DNA of 46,466 nt from an uncultured Chromatium sp. (GTDB lineage: Bacteria > Pseudomonadota > Gammaproteobacteria > Chromatiales > Chromatiaceae). The notes beneath the pieces are model-generated. The model was given only the letters and a program-made list of their open reading frames with translations, was not told the origin of the DNA and ran no database searches. The stretch covers positions 1 to 46,466 of the forward strand of contig CAIUAY010000165.1 in assembly GCA_903897335.1 (NCBI GenBank), read 5' to 3'. This document shows positions 27,124 through 36,675 of this stretch, one piece after another (the first letter of the stretch is position 1; every line of letters begins with the position of its first letter). The translations under genes were made by a program, and so were the position numbers.

Positions 27124-28197
27124 CTAACCCTGCTGCAATAGTGCCCGCAGATCGCCAATTGCGGCATTAGCTCGCGAGATATAGGACGCCATCACCAACG
27201 AGTGATTCGCCATCGGACCGAATCCGGTGCCATTGAGGATCATCGGACTCCAAATGGTGTCCTGAGTACTCTGCAATTCGCGCACGATCTGCTGGAGTGA
27301 CACCACGGCGTTTTTGTCCTTCAACACGGCGTCAAAATCGCTTTGGATTGACTCCAGGGTATGCAACAGCGCCCAGGTATAGCCACGCGCATCGAAAAAC
27401 ACGTCGTCGATCTTGAACCAGGGTGTCTTGGCATGGGATTGCATCGGCACCGGCGTTGACTGACGGGCGTTGGGATCGCCAGCCAGATCGGTATTCAGAC
27501 GCTCCTGACCCACCGCATAGGAGAGTCGCTGAGCCAGGTTGCCGAGACGTTTTTCGACCACCAGGAGATAGGCCGTCAGATTGTCGGCGCGGGCAAAGAA
27601 CTGTCCATCGAACGCCTGCTGATCAGAGAGCCGATTGAGATAACGCTTGAGCGCGACAATCCCCTTACGATACTCCGACTCGGTTGATGGCAAAATCCAG
27701 GATTCCGAGTCGTAATTGAACTGCGGCTGCGCGATCTGTAGGTCTTTGTCCTCGACCGACTGGGACTGGGCGCGACTGAAGTCATTGCGCAGCGAATTTG
27801 ACAGGTCGCGCAGTTCAGTCAGTGCGCCAAATTCCCAGTTCGGGATGTTGTCCAGATAGACGCCGGGTGGAGTCACGTCATTGCTGAGATAGCCGCCCGG
27901 CTTGTCCAGCAGGGTCTCGGCGATCCGAATCGCGGTGGCGGTCGTATAAACCCCTGTCACCAGTTTGTTCTGATCGTTGCCGACCATCTCCAGCGCGTTT
28001 TCGCGCACGTCGAACATGGGTGGCGAGCGTGACCAGATGATGCCCAGGATCACTACGACGACCGCATAGGTGACCAGAAACAGGCCGACGGTCCACCACA
28101 GTCCTTTTTCCTTCCAGGTATGAGGATGGTAGAGGGCGACGACCTGCGTGACTTTTGCAGTCAGCACAGGCTTCTTTGAGGGCGCGAAGACATCCAT
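27124..28197 (-). CDS. DUF2333 family membrane protein
   Basis: A 357-residue protein with one N-terminal transmembrane helix (about 33-57) and a large periplasmic or membrane-associated remainder, matching the DUF2333 family. The order of conserved blocks (VTGVYTTATAIRIAETL, GGYLSNDVTPPGVYLDNIPNWEFGAL, then ADNLTAYLLVVEKRLG) is characteristic. Function is not known; family members are common in gammaproteobacteria. It lies alone, with about 90 bp between it and the GH57 gene upstream, both on the minus strand. Confidence 0.87.
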   Translation of the reverse strand: MDVFAPSKKPVLTAKVTQVVALYHPHTWKEKGLWWTVGLFLVTYAVVVVILGIIWSRSPPMFDVRENALEMVGNDQNKLVTGVYTTATAIRIAETLLDKPGGYLSNDVTPPGVYLDNIPNWEFGALTELRDLSNSLRNDFSRAQSQSVEDKDLQIAQPQFNYDSESWILPSTESEYRKGIVALKRYLNRLSDQQAFDGQFFARADNLTAYLLVVEKRLGNLAQRLSYAVGQERLNTDLAGDPNARQSTPVPMQSHAKTPWFKIDDVFFDARGYTWALLHTLESIQSDFDAVLKDKNAVVSLQQIVRELQSTQDTIWSPMILNGTGFGPMANHSLVMASYISRANAAIGDLRALLQQG

Positions 28198-28288
28198 CTA
28201 ATTTCTCCTTTGTGCTTTTCGTGAGTGGGACGGATTCGCCTCCGATTCAGCCACCAAATCGGGACGAATCACTGGATTCCTACCAGAC

Positions 28289-29755
28289 TCAAGCGAAATC
28301 GTGATGAATGATGTCAATGACCCGCTGGCAGATCTCGCGCCCGTAATCCGTCCACTGCCCCTGTCCCCAGTAGCGATAGCAACTGGTTTGCGAGGCCATC
28401 AGATGAAACAGCGCGTTGCGATAGCTGGGATGATCGGTCGAGATGCCGGGACGCAAGACCTTTTCGTTGAATAGTGAACTCGCCGCTTCCATCGGCCCCA
28501 GCAAATTGTCGTAGCCCTTGACCCAGGACAGGTCATTCGTCCAGCTCCCGCCTTCCATGTGAAAGCGCCCGTCTTCCTGCTTGAGTTCCTCGATCACCTT
28601 AGCCAGTTTGTCTGGCCCGTCACCGGGCTGCATCCGCGACCAGATGCGATCATGAAAGATCGGCTGAATCGCCGGGAAATCGCTCTCTTTGATCCCCATC
28701 GCAAACAGATGTTCCAGATATTCGCTGGCATTCATCATCGGGCTGTCTGAATGACTGGACAGCGCGGCAACTTCCATGAACTTGCCGGGAAACTCATTCA
28801 TCATCACGCCGCCGTTCTCGCCGTCGGCGATCTGCGTCACCAGTGGCGGAATCGACTGACCAGCCAGCTCGACCCGGTTCAGACCCTGTGCCTCGTACCA
28901 GGGCTGCATCTGGGCGACCAGCTTGGTATCTGAGCCTTGCGTTTTGATGATGGCAATGATGCTCGCCGTCTCGCCCTTTGAATTGGTACAGACCAGACGG
29001 TGCGGAATGTGCGGACGTTCAGGGTGATGGCCATTGCTGACCTGCTGCACCGAGTGCTCCTGAATCAGCACCCACTGAAAGCCGCAATCAACCAAGGTCT
29101 TGACGAATTCATAGGCGACATCGGGATGATTCGGCAAGGCCATTTCGGAGGGCGAAAACCCGCGAACCCGTTCCAGCGCCTCCCAACCGAAGATCGCCGC
29201 AAAGTGATGTTGAAATGCCCGCACATGCAGCCGGTAATCCTGCACTGGCGTGGACGGCGCGACCGCATGACCCCAGGGCATTCCCAGCCATTCAGCCGCC
29301 CAGTTGTAATCCGGGTTGCAGGTGATGGTTTTCAGCGCATCGATGACGTGATTCTCGCCCATCTTGCGCAGACCGTGTAGCAGGGTGCCGGAATATTCCA
29401 GCATACAGCGTGGCGACTTGCCCTCGCCAATCAGTTGCGGAATGAACTCGCCCATCCGCTTGTAACACCAGACGAAAGCAGGCGCATTGTAATTATCGCC
29501 AATGTGCTGATTATGCATCATGTACTGGAGGTTGCTGATCAACGCGGCAGAGCGCAGATCATCGCCGCCTGCTGGAATCAGCGGCTGATGCTGATGCAGC
29601 GCGATCGCGGTCGCCGAGCGGATGGCGCCAAAATCGATCCCGCCGCGATCCGCGAACAGGGCACGCTGACGCCCCTGTGCGACGACCTGCTCCAGCTCGG
29701 TTTCATGACCGGAAAGATTTGGGACGTCATCAATATATTCTTGCAATGAATTCAA
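28289..29755 (-). CDS. Glycoside hydrolase family 57 protein
   Basis: A 488-residue protein whose N-terminal region (about 48-60, IALHQHQPLIPAG) has the GH57 HQHQP motif; GFSPSEMALPNH (about 205) fits the family's GxxPSE block containing the nucleophile Glu. GH57 enzymes act on alpha-glucans as amylases, branching or debranching enzymes, and are common in organisms that store glycogen. No signal peptide, so a cytoplasmic role in glycogen turnover is likely. No glycogen gene lies next to it; DUF2333 follows and tcuB lies about 180 bp upstream. Confidence 0.88.
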   Translation of the reverse strand: MNSLQEYIDDVPNLSGHETELEQVVAQGRQRALFADRGGIDFGAIRSATAIALHQHQPLIPAGGDDLRSAALISNLQYMMHNQHIGDNYNAPAFVWCYKRMGEFIPQLIGEGKSPRCMLEYSGTLLHGLRKMGENHVIDALKTITCNPDYNWAAEWLGMPWGHAVAPSTPVQDYRLHVRAFQHHFAAIFGWEALERVRGFSPSEMALPNHPDVAYEFVKTLVDCGFQWVLIQEHSVQQVSNGHHPERPHIPHRLVCTNSKGETASIIAIIKTQGSDTKLVAQMQPWYEAQGLNRVELAGQSIPPLVTQIADGENGGVMMNEFPGKFMEVAALSSHSDSPMMNASEYLEHLFAMGIKESDFPAIQPIFHDRIWSRMQPGDGPDKLAKVIEELKQEDGRFHMEGGSWTNDLSWVKGYDNLLGPMEAASSLFNEKVLRPGISTDHPSYRNALFHLMASQTSCYRYWGQGQWTDYGREICQRVIDIIHHDFA

Positions 29756-29933
29756 GACAGGCTCCTGGGTGGGTTAAATCGAGGTGATTGATCCGCGAAT
29801 TGTAGAGTGTGATTGCCGTCAGCAACAATGACAGTCTGGAGACTACGCCATGTTCAGAACAGAGTCGGCTCAGGAAAGTCGGACAATCGGCTAATTGATA
29901 AGCCTTGCTTTCAAAAAATCCAAATCGGGGGGG

Positions 29934-31049
29934 CTATGCCTGGCGCGACTGCTCCAGCGCCTCGATGACCAGCGCGATGGCGCGATAACCAGCATGGATG
30001 GGTTTGCTGTAGGGCAGCAGCAGAAACAGGGCGAGGACGCCCCCCAGATGCACCACCAGCAGCAGACCCATTGCAGCGGTGTCGCGCCAGACGAGCAAGC
30101 TCAGGCCGCTGACTGCGACCACTGACAGCAGCAACAGACTGGCGTGATCGAACTGACGTGCGGCGCGGGTCGTTGGTATCCGGTCTTCGCGCCATGTCAG
30201 CCACAGCAGTCCGGCACTGGCAACCGCCATGCTGATTCCGCCGAGGGTGCCGGTCAGCACTGGCAGACTGAGAACTGGATAGGGTGCCTCCCAGCCAAGT
30301 GCATGGTGATAGATAGTGGCGGCCAGGGTTGCCGCGAAACTCAGCAGCAGACCGGTTAGCAACGTCTGATGCAAACGTCGGCGCTGATGCGAAAGCCGGT
30401 GGTCGAAATCGTTGCAGCCAGCGCCACCACCGCGCAGATTGCGCAAAATCAGGATGTCATATAGCGCAGCACCGAGGACAGCGAGCGTCACCGGCGACGA
30501 ATCCGGTCGTGTGACGCGCCAGTAGCGGCGCAGACCGATCCCGATGGCGAGGCTCGACCAGGCGAGTGGCAGTGCGCCCAGCAGCACCATCGTGTCCCAG
30601 GGCAGGATGCGATAGAAGGCACCCAGTCCCTGCTGTGGCCTAACCAGCATCGCTGCCGGGACGTTCAGCAGCGCCAGTCCAAGGACGCAGGCGATGGCCG
30701 CGAAGATGACGATGACGGTGCTCAGACCGCTGTGCTGGAACACGCCCGCCAGCGCCGTTGGCCAGATGCCACGGCGATAGACATGCTGACGCATTGCAGT
30801 CAGGGTGCGCGGAAGATTAACGGCAAGCGCATGTGGCGGTGCGTACTGACAGGCGTAGAGACAGTTTCGGCAGCCGTGACAAAGATTGGCGAGATGCGCC
30901 AGATCCGCATCATGCAACGCCGGACGCCGTCGGGCAGCATCGAAAACATCGCAGAAGCCATTGCAATAGCCGCAAACATTGCAGATCTGTAACACGCGCC
31001 GGACTTCCGGCAGCCATTCAGCCGTTTCCAGCCGGTCATCGGCGAGCAT
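29934..31049 (-). CDS. tcuB: Tricarballylate utilisation protein TcuB (CitB-like Fe-S membrane protein)
   Basis: A 371-residue membrane electron carrier. The N-terminal soluble part has two 4Fe-4S type motifs: CNVCGYCNGFCDVF and CHGCRNCLYACQY. The rest forms about six membrane helices like a b-type cytochrome domain. TcuB oxidises the FAD of TcuA, passing electrons to the quinone pool during oxidation of tricarballylate to cis-aconitate. Its start overlaps tcuA by 14 nt. The gene order tcuA-tcuB matches the known operon; the transporter gene tcuC and regulator tcuR are not in view. Confidence 0.88.
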   Translation of the reverse strand: MLADDRLETAEWLPEVRRVLQICNVCGYCNGFCDVFDAARRRPALHDADLAHLANLCHGCRNCLYACQYAPPHALAVNLPRTLTAMRQHVYRRGIWPTALAGVFQHSGLSTVIVIFAAIACVLGLALLNVPAAMLVRPQQGLGAFYRILPWDTMVLLGALPLAWSSLAIGIGLRRYWRVTRPDSSPVTLAVLGAALYDILILRNLRGGGAGCNDFDHRLSHQRRRLHQTLLTGLLLSFAATLAATIYHHALGWEAPYPVLSLPVLTGTLGGISMAVASAGLLWLTWREDRIPTTRAARQFDHASLLLLSVVAVSGLSLLVWRDTAAMGLLLVVHLGGVLALFLLLPYSKPIHAGYRAIALVIEALEQSRQA

Positions 31050-32442
31050 AATCTGCCGCCCCGGTTCCTGCCAGACATCCGAAGACGATGCCGATGGTCA
31101 TCGCCAGACCCGACAGATAGCCTGATGGAAGAAGATTCGGCGCCATGATCATGCCTGCTGCAAAGAGGTTGTCGATGTGGCCACCATCCTGACGCTGTAC
31201 CCGCAACCGGGCATCGACAGCAACACCATGATACGTCCAGGTGATGCCGGGGCGCATCGGGTAGGCAGCAAAGGGTGGTTCGGTGATCGGGCGGGCATCA
31301 CGCGATTTCGGTGGTTGCAGTCTCTCGGTGCGCCAGGTTTCGGGGGCATCTCCTGCACTGATGATGGCGGTATTGTAGCGTTCAAGGGTGGCGGCGAGTG
31401 CGGCGTATGGGATCTGTAGCCGCATGGCAAGCGCGTCCAGGCTGTCGGCCAGCAGCGGCGGATAGAGTGATGGCGGCGCATCGCGCATCCCAGCTGCATC
31501 AAGGATCAGATAGCCGGTCTGCCTCGGCCAGGTAGCCAGCCGCTGACCCCAGAGCGCGTAACGGGTGGATGCGGTGTCGCCGCTTTCATCGTGGCGGCGT
31601 TGCCCGGTCGCATCGACGACGATGCCCAGCGGCATGCACCGAATCCGCGTGACGATCCCGCCGTCAGCGTTTGGATAACGCGCATCGACCGCGACCAGAT
31701 ACGCCGCTCCGGGATCGCCGGTCAGCATGATGCCCTGACGCGGCATGGATGCGAGGAGCGTTGCTTTCGCAAAAGGCGTACCGCGATTGATAAAGCCCCT
31801 GGCCGCCGCGCCCCAACTGCGTTCCAGCCATGCCTGATCGGCCTGGGCACCGCCACTACAGAGGATCGCCGTGCGTGGACGCAGTACCTCCTGACCAACC
31901 CACGCCTGCTCCAGATGCCTATCACTGAATCGCAGCGCCGTGACCCCGGCGTCATAACGGATGATTACGCCCAGCCGTGCCGCCGTGTCATAGAGCGCAT
32001 TCAGCATGAACATCCCGCCACCGAGCAGAAACACCGTCTTGCGCGAGACCGGCAGAACGCCGCTGGTGGTTGGCTGGAGTCTCACGCCTGCCGCCAGCAG
32101 CCACTCCGGGATTGCGGCTGACGCCTGAACGAGCTGCTGTGTTAGCGCCGGATCGCCTCGACCGCCAGTCGCCCGTAACAGGTCGGCTTCGAATTCTGCG
32201 GCAGAATAGGTTCCTGCTGAAAACGCCGTGCTCATCTCATGCACCACCCGCAGGTTGCGCGAGTGCCGGGTATTGCCACCGCGCTGCATCCGGGGTGCCT
32301 GTTCCAGCAGGACGACTGACGCCCCGGCGCGACGTGCCGAGATCGCTGCGCAAAGTGCCGCCGTGCCGCCACCGACGACCAGGACATCGGGCGCGGCAGG
32401 CGGCTGGGCGGACGTGGATAACTTCATCGGGGTATACTGCAA
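31036..32442 (-). CDS. tcuA: FAD-dependent tricarballylate dehydrogenase TcuA
   Basis: A 468-residue flavoprotein of the fumarate reductase/succinate dehydrogenase superfamily. The N-terminal Rossmann motif VVGGGTAALCAAISARRAG and the GLAMTIGIVFGCLAGTGAA end are typical. It oxidises tricarballylate to cis-aconitate, with TcuB (14-nt overlap downstream) as electron acceptor. The Chromatiales-like host and lack of tcuC make the exact substrate less sure, but the pair is specific enough for the name. Confidence 0.9.
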   Translation of the reverse strand: MQYTPMKLSTSAQPPAAPDVLVVGGGTAALCAAISARRAGASVVLLEQAPRMQRGGNTRHSRNLRVVHEMSTAFSAGTYSAAEFEADLLRATGGRGDPALTQQLVQASAAIPEWLLAAGVRLQPTTSGVLPVSRKTVFLLGGGMFMLNALYDTAARLGVIIRYDAGVTALRFSDRHLEQAWVGQEVLRPRTAILCSGGAQADQAWLERSWGAAARGFINRGTPFAKATLLASMPRQGIMLTGDPGAAYLVAVDARYPNADGGIVTRIRCMPLGIVVDATGQRRHDESGDTASTRYALWGQRLATWPRQTGYLILDAAGMRDAPPSLYPPLLADSLDALAMRLQIPYAALAATLERYNTAIISAGDAPETWRTERLQPPKSRDARPITEPPFAAYPMRPGITWTYHGVAVDARLRVQRQDGGHIDNLFAAGMIMAPNLLPSGYLSGLAMTIGIVFGCLAGTGAADYARR

Positions 32443-32478
32443 TCCTGGTCAGATCCTAATCACTGAGCTGAATTCAAG

Positions 32479-33240
32479 ATGAACGCCGTCTCCGAGACTA
32501 CTCCATTCAGCTTTGGCATGATCATCATCGGCGATGAGGTGCTCAACGGCGATCGCGTTGATCGCCATTTAGCTGCCTTCAAGCCATTGATCCATGAACG
32601 TGGTCATGAACTGGCCTGGCACTGGTTGCTACCTGATGATCCTGACGTGCTGACCGCGCATCTGCGCTTCTCTATGGGGCGACCCGATCCGGTTTTTGTC
32701 TGTGGCGGCATCGGCGCGACCCCGGATGATCATACCCGAGCCTGTGCCGCTGCTGCCGCCCATGTTCCATTGGTGTGCCATCCCGACGCGGCACGTCTGA
32801 TTGAAGACCGCTTTGGTGCTGACGCCTATCCGCACCGTATCCTGATGGCACATCTGCCGGAAGGGGCTGACCTGATCCCGAATCCGGTCAATCAGGTGCC
32901 TGGTTTTACGCTCTGTCGGCACTGGTTTCTGCCTGGATTCCCAAAAATGGCCTGGCCAATGGCAGAATGGGTTCTGGAGCACCAGTTTGGCCGCTGTGCC
33001 GTGTTGCAGGAGGTGGCGGTGGACGTGCGCGGCGTCACCGAGAGTCGGCTGATTCCATTGATGCAACGTCTGGCACAACAGTTTGCAGACAGCAACCCCG
33101 CCGGATCTGAACCCAAACTGTTCAGCCTGCCGCACATGGGTGAAGACCCGCATATCCGTCTGGGCATCCGGGGACGCGCCGGACTGCATGAGGCGCTGCT
33201 GGCGTTACGTCAGGCGCTGGAGCATGACGCAATCCAGTAG
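32479..33240 (+). CDS. MoaB/CinA-N-terminal-like molybdopterin-binding protein
   Basis: A 253-residue protein with the MoCF-biosynthesis fold of MoaB/Mog and the CinA N-terminus: IIGDEVLNGDRVDRHL at 15-30 and CGGIGATPDDHTRACAAAA (about 75-93). It lacks the CinA C-terminal nicotinamide-nucleotide amidase domain, so it is not a full CinA. Possible roles are ADP-ribose pyrophosphatase (COG1058 type) or molybdopterin handling. It is transcribed divergently from tcuA with 36 bp between start codons. Confidence 0.8.
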   Translation: MNAVSETTPFSFGMIIIGDEVLNGDRVDRHLAAFKPLIHERGHELAWHWLLPDDPDVLTAHLRFSMGRPDPVFVCGGIGATPDDHTRACAAAAAHVPLVCHPDAARLIEDRFGADAYPHRILMAHLPEGADLIPNPVNQVPGFTLCRHWFLPGFPKMAWPMAEWVLEHQFGRCAVLQEVAVDVRGVTESRLIPLMQRLAQQFADSNPAGSEPKLFSLPHMGEDPHIRLGIRGRAGLHEALLALRQALEHDAIQ

Positions 33241-33339
33241 AGACGTAACACCCAGACCGACGCGGTCTGCGCTAGATGACCCTGAGAGCAGACACGATAT
33301 CAATGGATGTTTCGCCCATTCTCGACCCACTTAATGCCG
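33241..33339. other. Spacer with hairpin after the CinA-like gene
   Basis: A 7-bp stem CAGACCG/CGGTCTG with a 3-nt loop at 33253-33269 sits just after the CinA-like stop; it may terminate the gene, though no T run follows. Confidence 0.35.
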
Positions 33340-33477
33340 CCTAGCGCGAGGCTGTTTCGGCAGCCCTGGTGTATCGAGGTGTTCTATAACAGCAAGCGCC
33401 TACACTCCACCCTCGACTACACCTCCCCGGTTCAGTTCCTGAAAAACCAGATCAGACCAATGCAGGAAGAGCAATAA
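33340..33477 (+). pseudogene. IS3-family transposase (OrfB) C-terminal remnant
   Basis: The frame ending at TAA 33475-33477 encodes CIEVFYNSKRLHSTLDYTSPVQF, the conserved end of an IS3-type integrase (DDE) transposase. The upstream codons agree with the family (REAV before the break) only after a frameshift near 33370, and the rest of the gene is missing. A dead, truncated insertion sequence upstream of the SPOR gene. Confidence 0.8.
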
Positions 33478-33878
33478 ATTGCATGACCGCACTCCCTTGG
33501 AAGACAAAAACCGAGGGAACCTCACAGTGACGTGATTTCTTGAACATTCAGTGACAGGGTATACTCATCCGCTGCCGGCTATGGAGAGTGAAGAGTGGCA
33601 AAGGGACGGAGTCCCGACGCCGCGAAGGCGAGATGCAACGCGCATCCGACACGCCGTCGAGTCATTCGCGCAGGGGGCATGGCGAAGGCGCCGAAGCCGT
33701 GACCCCCGGAGTGGGACGAGCCCGAGTCAAAATGTGGTCACGTCGTGAGGGCGACTCGGCGTCCCGTCACGCATCCTGAGCGGCGTTGACACCCCGGGTC
33801 TTGATGAAACTGGTTTCAGCTATCGTCTTCATTGCCTGCTTCTTTCACTGGAAGCGATTGGTATCAGGGTGAATCTCT
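33478..33878. other. GC-rich non-coding spacer before the SPOR gene
   Basis: About 400 bp between the IS3 remnant and the SPOR gene. From about 33590 to 33780 it is very G/C-rich with many short CG-containing words and small inverted repeats; short frames there have no protein-like pattern. It may be IS-derived or a structured transcript; nothing is recognisable as a gene. The SPOR/cvpA promoter is probably in the last 100 bp. Confidence 0.45.
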
Positions 33879-34532
33879 ATGCGAGAAGGAGCCAAAAGAC
33901 GCCTGACGGGCGCAGTTGCGATTGTCGCGCTGGCGGTGATTTTTGTACCCATGCTGTTTGAAAAGGAATCATCGGCACCGCCGCCGGTGTTGAGTTCGCC
34001 TGCGGATGAACCCAAGGTTGAGGACGTCTTTGGAACCGATTCTGCAACCAACCCGCAGAAAGAGTTGACGCCAGCTCGAATCTCTGAAGAGGCCCCGGTC
34101 GACCTGCCGATTGCCGGCGAATCTTTACCACCACCAGCCTTCACTGCAACGGATGTTAGCGATGCGAATATGGCATCGCCTGCTCACAGCAAGCCTGCAT
34201 CCAGACGACCTGAAAAAACCGTCAAGTCCCAGCCCCCTCCCCCTGCAAAAGCCATTGTCAAAAACCCGCCAAAGCCTAAAGAAGCGACGGACGGGAAATC
34301 GTCCTGGACGATTCAGGTCGCGAGTCTGGGAACCGCTGAGGCTGCCGCAGGACTTGAGAAAAAACTGCGGAATGCAGGGTTTACCGCTTATGTGCAAAAA
34401 GCGGAGGTCGGAGGCAAGCAATACTATCGTGTGCGCGTTGGTCCTGAAACGGATCAAGCGAGCGCCAGCCGGACAGCGAATAAACTCCGTCAGCAGCAGA
34501 AGCTAGATGCCTTCATCCAACGCCAACGGTGA
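33879..34532 (+). CDS. SPOR-domain protein (DedD-like)
   Basis: A 217-residue single-pass protein: N-terminal transmembrane helix (about 10-27), a Pro-rich, disordered periplasmic linker (about 30-135), and a C-terminal SPOR domain (about 140-215; WTIQVASLGTAEAAAGLEKKLR and YYRVRVGP) that binds denuded septal peptidoglycan. This matches DedD, a divisome-associated protein whose gene normally precedes cvpA. cvpA follows 30 bp downstream, so the usual pair is intact. Confidence 0.85.
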   Translation: MREGAKRRLTGAVAIVALAVIFVPMLFEKESSAPPPVLSSPADEPKVEDVFGTDSATNPQKELTPARISEEAPVDLPIAGESLPPPAFTATDVSDANMASPAHSKPASRRPEKTVKSQPPPPAKAIVKNPPKPKEATDGKSSWTIQVASLGTAEAAAGLEKKLRNAGFTAYVQKAEVGGKQYYRVRVGPETDQASASRTANKLRQQQKLDAFIQRQR

Positions 34533-34562
34533 GCTTAGGATCACGACGACTGGGGAAAGAAA

Positions 34563-35054
34563 ATGAGCTGGGTTGATTTGACAATTGTCGGCGTCGTCAT
34601 GCTTTCCGCATTGATCGGATTGGCACGCGGCATCATCCGTGAACTGTTATCTCTCGGTGTCTGGATTGCCGCTTTGGCCGTCGCCTGGCTTTTTCACCAG
34701 GAGGTTGCTGATCTGCTCGTCGCGCAGTTCTCGCAGCCATCGCTGCGGATCGCAGTTGCCTTCATTGCTTTAGTGTTTGTCACGCTGATGCTGGGTGCGA
34801 TCCTTGGTGCCGTGTTGACCCGTCTGGTCGAAAAAACCGGTCTGACTGGGCTTGACCGCTTACTTGGCCTGGTTTTTGGTGCAAGTCGTGGCATGGTGAT
34901 TGTGGCGATGGTAGTTTTCCTGGCTGCTCTAACGCCACTGCCAGACAACCCCTGGTGGCAGAGTTCACGCCTGATTGGCCACTTTCAGGAAATGGCAAAC
35001 TGGATTATTGCCCAAGTGCCAGAAAACATTCAGGTGCAGATGAAGCAGCTCTGA
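34563..35054 (+). CDS. cvpA: CvpA family membrane protein
   Basis: A 163-residue inner-membrane protein of four predicted helices, named for its need in colicin V production and linked in some bacteria to purine synthesis through the downstream gene purF. The family start, WVDLTIVGVVMLSALIGLARG, is clear. It follows the SPOR gene by 30 bp. purF should follow in most gammaproteobacteria but here the 3' end runs into an IS481 remnant 17 bp after the stop. Confidence 0.92.
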   Translation: MSWVDLTIVGVVMLSALIGLARGIIRELLSLGVWIAALAVAWLFHQEVADLLVAQFSQPSLRIAVAFIALVFVTLMLGAILGAVLTRLVEKTGLTGLDRLLGLVFGASRGMVIVAMVVFLAALTPLPDNPWWQSSRLIGHFQEMANWIIAQVPENIQVQMKQL

Positions 35055-35071
35055 CCGGTGTTCAGATTAAG

Positions 35072-35665
35072 CGTCAAGTCCCGTGAGATTGCATACCAGC
35101 TTTTTGAAGCGTTCGGGGGATTTCTGTTGTCAGTCCTTCAGTGCCTGAATCGGCGTGAGGTGTCCAAACGCCTTCTGTGGGATCTGGTGATTGCCTCACT
35201 GGACGTCACCGGTGAGGGTATCCGCCAGGTTCTGCGCGGAGTCAAAGCGGATGGTGGCAAGAGCACCTCGGCAAGGTGTCCCTTGAAGCGCTCGACCATG
35301 CCATGGGTCTGAGGGTGGCGGGTGGCGATGAGCCGGTGTTTGTTCGATGCCATGACAGTCGAAGCGATGGCGTTCGGTCGGTTTGCGCTCGCCGGTGGCG
35401 CAGAAGCGGTCGGTGAATACCTTGCCGTGATCGGTGAGGATCGTCTGGATGGTGAACGGGGCGTTCTTGACCAGACGATGCAGAACATCGCGGACGTTGG
35501 CGGCCGTTTTCTCCGGCAGGATGTCGATATCGACCCAACGTGAGGCGCGATCAATGGCGACGAAAAGATACTGATGCACCGCCTCGTTAACATCTATGGC
35601 AGGTATTTGAGGCATGGACAAACCCTGGCGTATCTTCCTTGAATTAACTATAAAAAACAGTTACT
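35072..35665 (-). pseudogene. IS481-family element, truncated and frameshifted
   Basis: The minus strand encodes the DDE transposase of an IS481 element. Visible stretches are YLFVAIDRASRWV, TDHGKVFTDRFCA, RHPQTHGMVERFKG and NHQIPQKAFGHLTPIQALKD. The frame shifts at least twice and a stop replaces the usual Trp after QALKD, so it is dead. The outer end (CGTCAAGTCCCGTGAGATT at 35072-35090) matches the left end of the IS481 element at 46241. The N-terminal half of the gene is missing, cut by the first IS982 copy at 35666. Confidence 0.85.
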
Positions 35666-36660
35666 TAACTTCAGTTCTGGATAAGGCAGAAGGCAGCAGC
35701 CCTTGGAGTAGAACCGGCTCAGGTTCTTAGGAGGCCAATCCCATTGCTCCAGGAGCCGCCACCATGAGTCTAGACGAGCTGTTCTGTGACGTGGATGATT
35801 GTTGCCGGGCGTGTCTTCCGGCTTGGCATCGCCAACTGCTCACCAGCGGCCAACGTCGGCGTCAACGTTCCTGTCGCGTGGTGCTCAGTGAGATCCTGAC
35901 GATCCTGATTGCTTTCCATCAGGCAGGCTACCGCACCTTCAAGTGGTGTTATCTTTCGCATCTGTGCCAGCATGCCCGTGGCGAATGTCCCAACCTGTGT
36001 TGAGTGATCGTCGCTTTGTGGCGCTAGTCCCGACCGCACTGATGCCGCTATGCGTCGACCTCAACACCCGCCACGGAGCCGACACCGGCGTGGCCGTCAT
36101 CGATCGACCTCCCTGGTGGTTTGCCACAACCGCCGGTTCCACAGCCACCACGTGTTCAAGCCGATCGCTCGCCGGGGGAAGACCGCCATGGGGTGGTTCG
36201 ATGGCTTCACATTGCACCGGATGGTCAACGATCGCAGCGAACTCCTCGCCTTTCGCCTCACGCCGGGCAATGTCGATGATCGCCAACCCGTCGCGTTGCT
36301 GACCGACGGCCTGACGGGCAAGCGGATCGCGGGTCGCTCTCCCAGCGCCGCTTCCAGGCGCTTTGGGAGCGGGGGTTGCACCTGATCACGACAATTCGCA
36401 AGACTATGAAGAACAAGCTGATGACATGGATCGATAAGCTCTTATCGCGCAAGTGCGCCATCATTGAAACCATCAACGACCCGCTCAAGACCATCCAGCA
36501 GGTTGAGCACAGCCGTCATCGGAGCGTGATCAACGCCATGGTCAACATCCTCGACGCACTGGCCGCCTAGACCCATCAGCCCCGCAAGCCGTCCCTCAAC
36601 ATCCACAGACGTCAGATCAATGCGCTGATTTGTATCGAGTCATAGACAGAACTCACGTTA
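35666..36660 (+). mobile_element. IS982-family insertion sequence, copy 1 (inactive)
   Basis: About 995 bp, bounded by a degenerate left end TAACTTCAGTTCTGG (35666) and a right end whose inverse is TAACGTGAGTTCTG (36660). The transposase runs forward from ATG 35764: MSLDELFCDVDDCCRAC, LSEILTILIAFHQ, then after a frameshift VCHNRRFHSHHVFKPIARRGK and LTPGNVDDRQPV, and finally MKNKLMTWIDKLLSRK. At least three frameshifts break it, and internal stops occur, so it is a fossil. It abuts copy 2 tail to tail with only GT between them. Confidence 0.85.
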
Positions 36661-36675
36661 GTTAACGTGAGTTCT
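36648..36675. repeat. Abutting terminal inverted repeats of the two IS982 copies
   Basis: AGAACTCACGTTA (36648-36660) and TAACGTGAGTTCT (36663-36675) form a near-perfect palindrome separated by GT. The same 13-mer recurs at 37643-37655, the other end of copy 2, so these are the element's terminal repeats. Confidence 0.85.

Noticed and set aside
32629-33189. Minus-strand open frame opposite the CinA-like gene
   Set aside because: Antisense shadow; the plus frame has clear MoaB/CinA motifs, this one has none.
33551-33779. Two overlapping short frames in the spacer before the SPOR gene
   Set aside because: Arg-rich translations of very GC-rich sequence with no family pattern.
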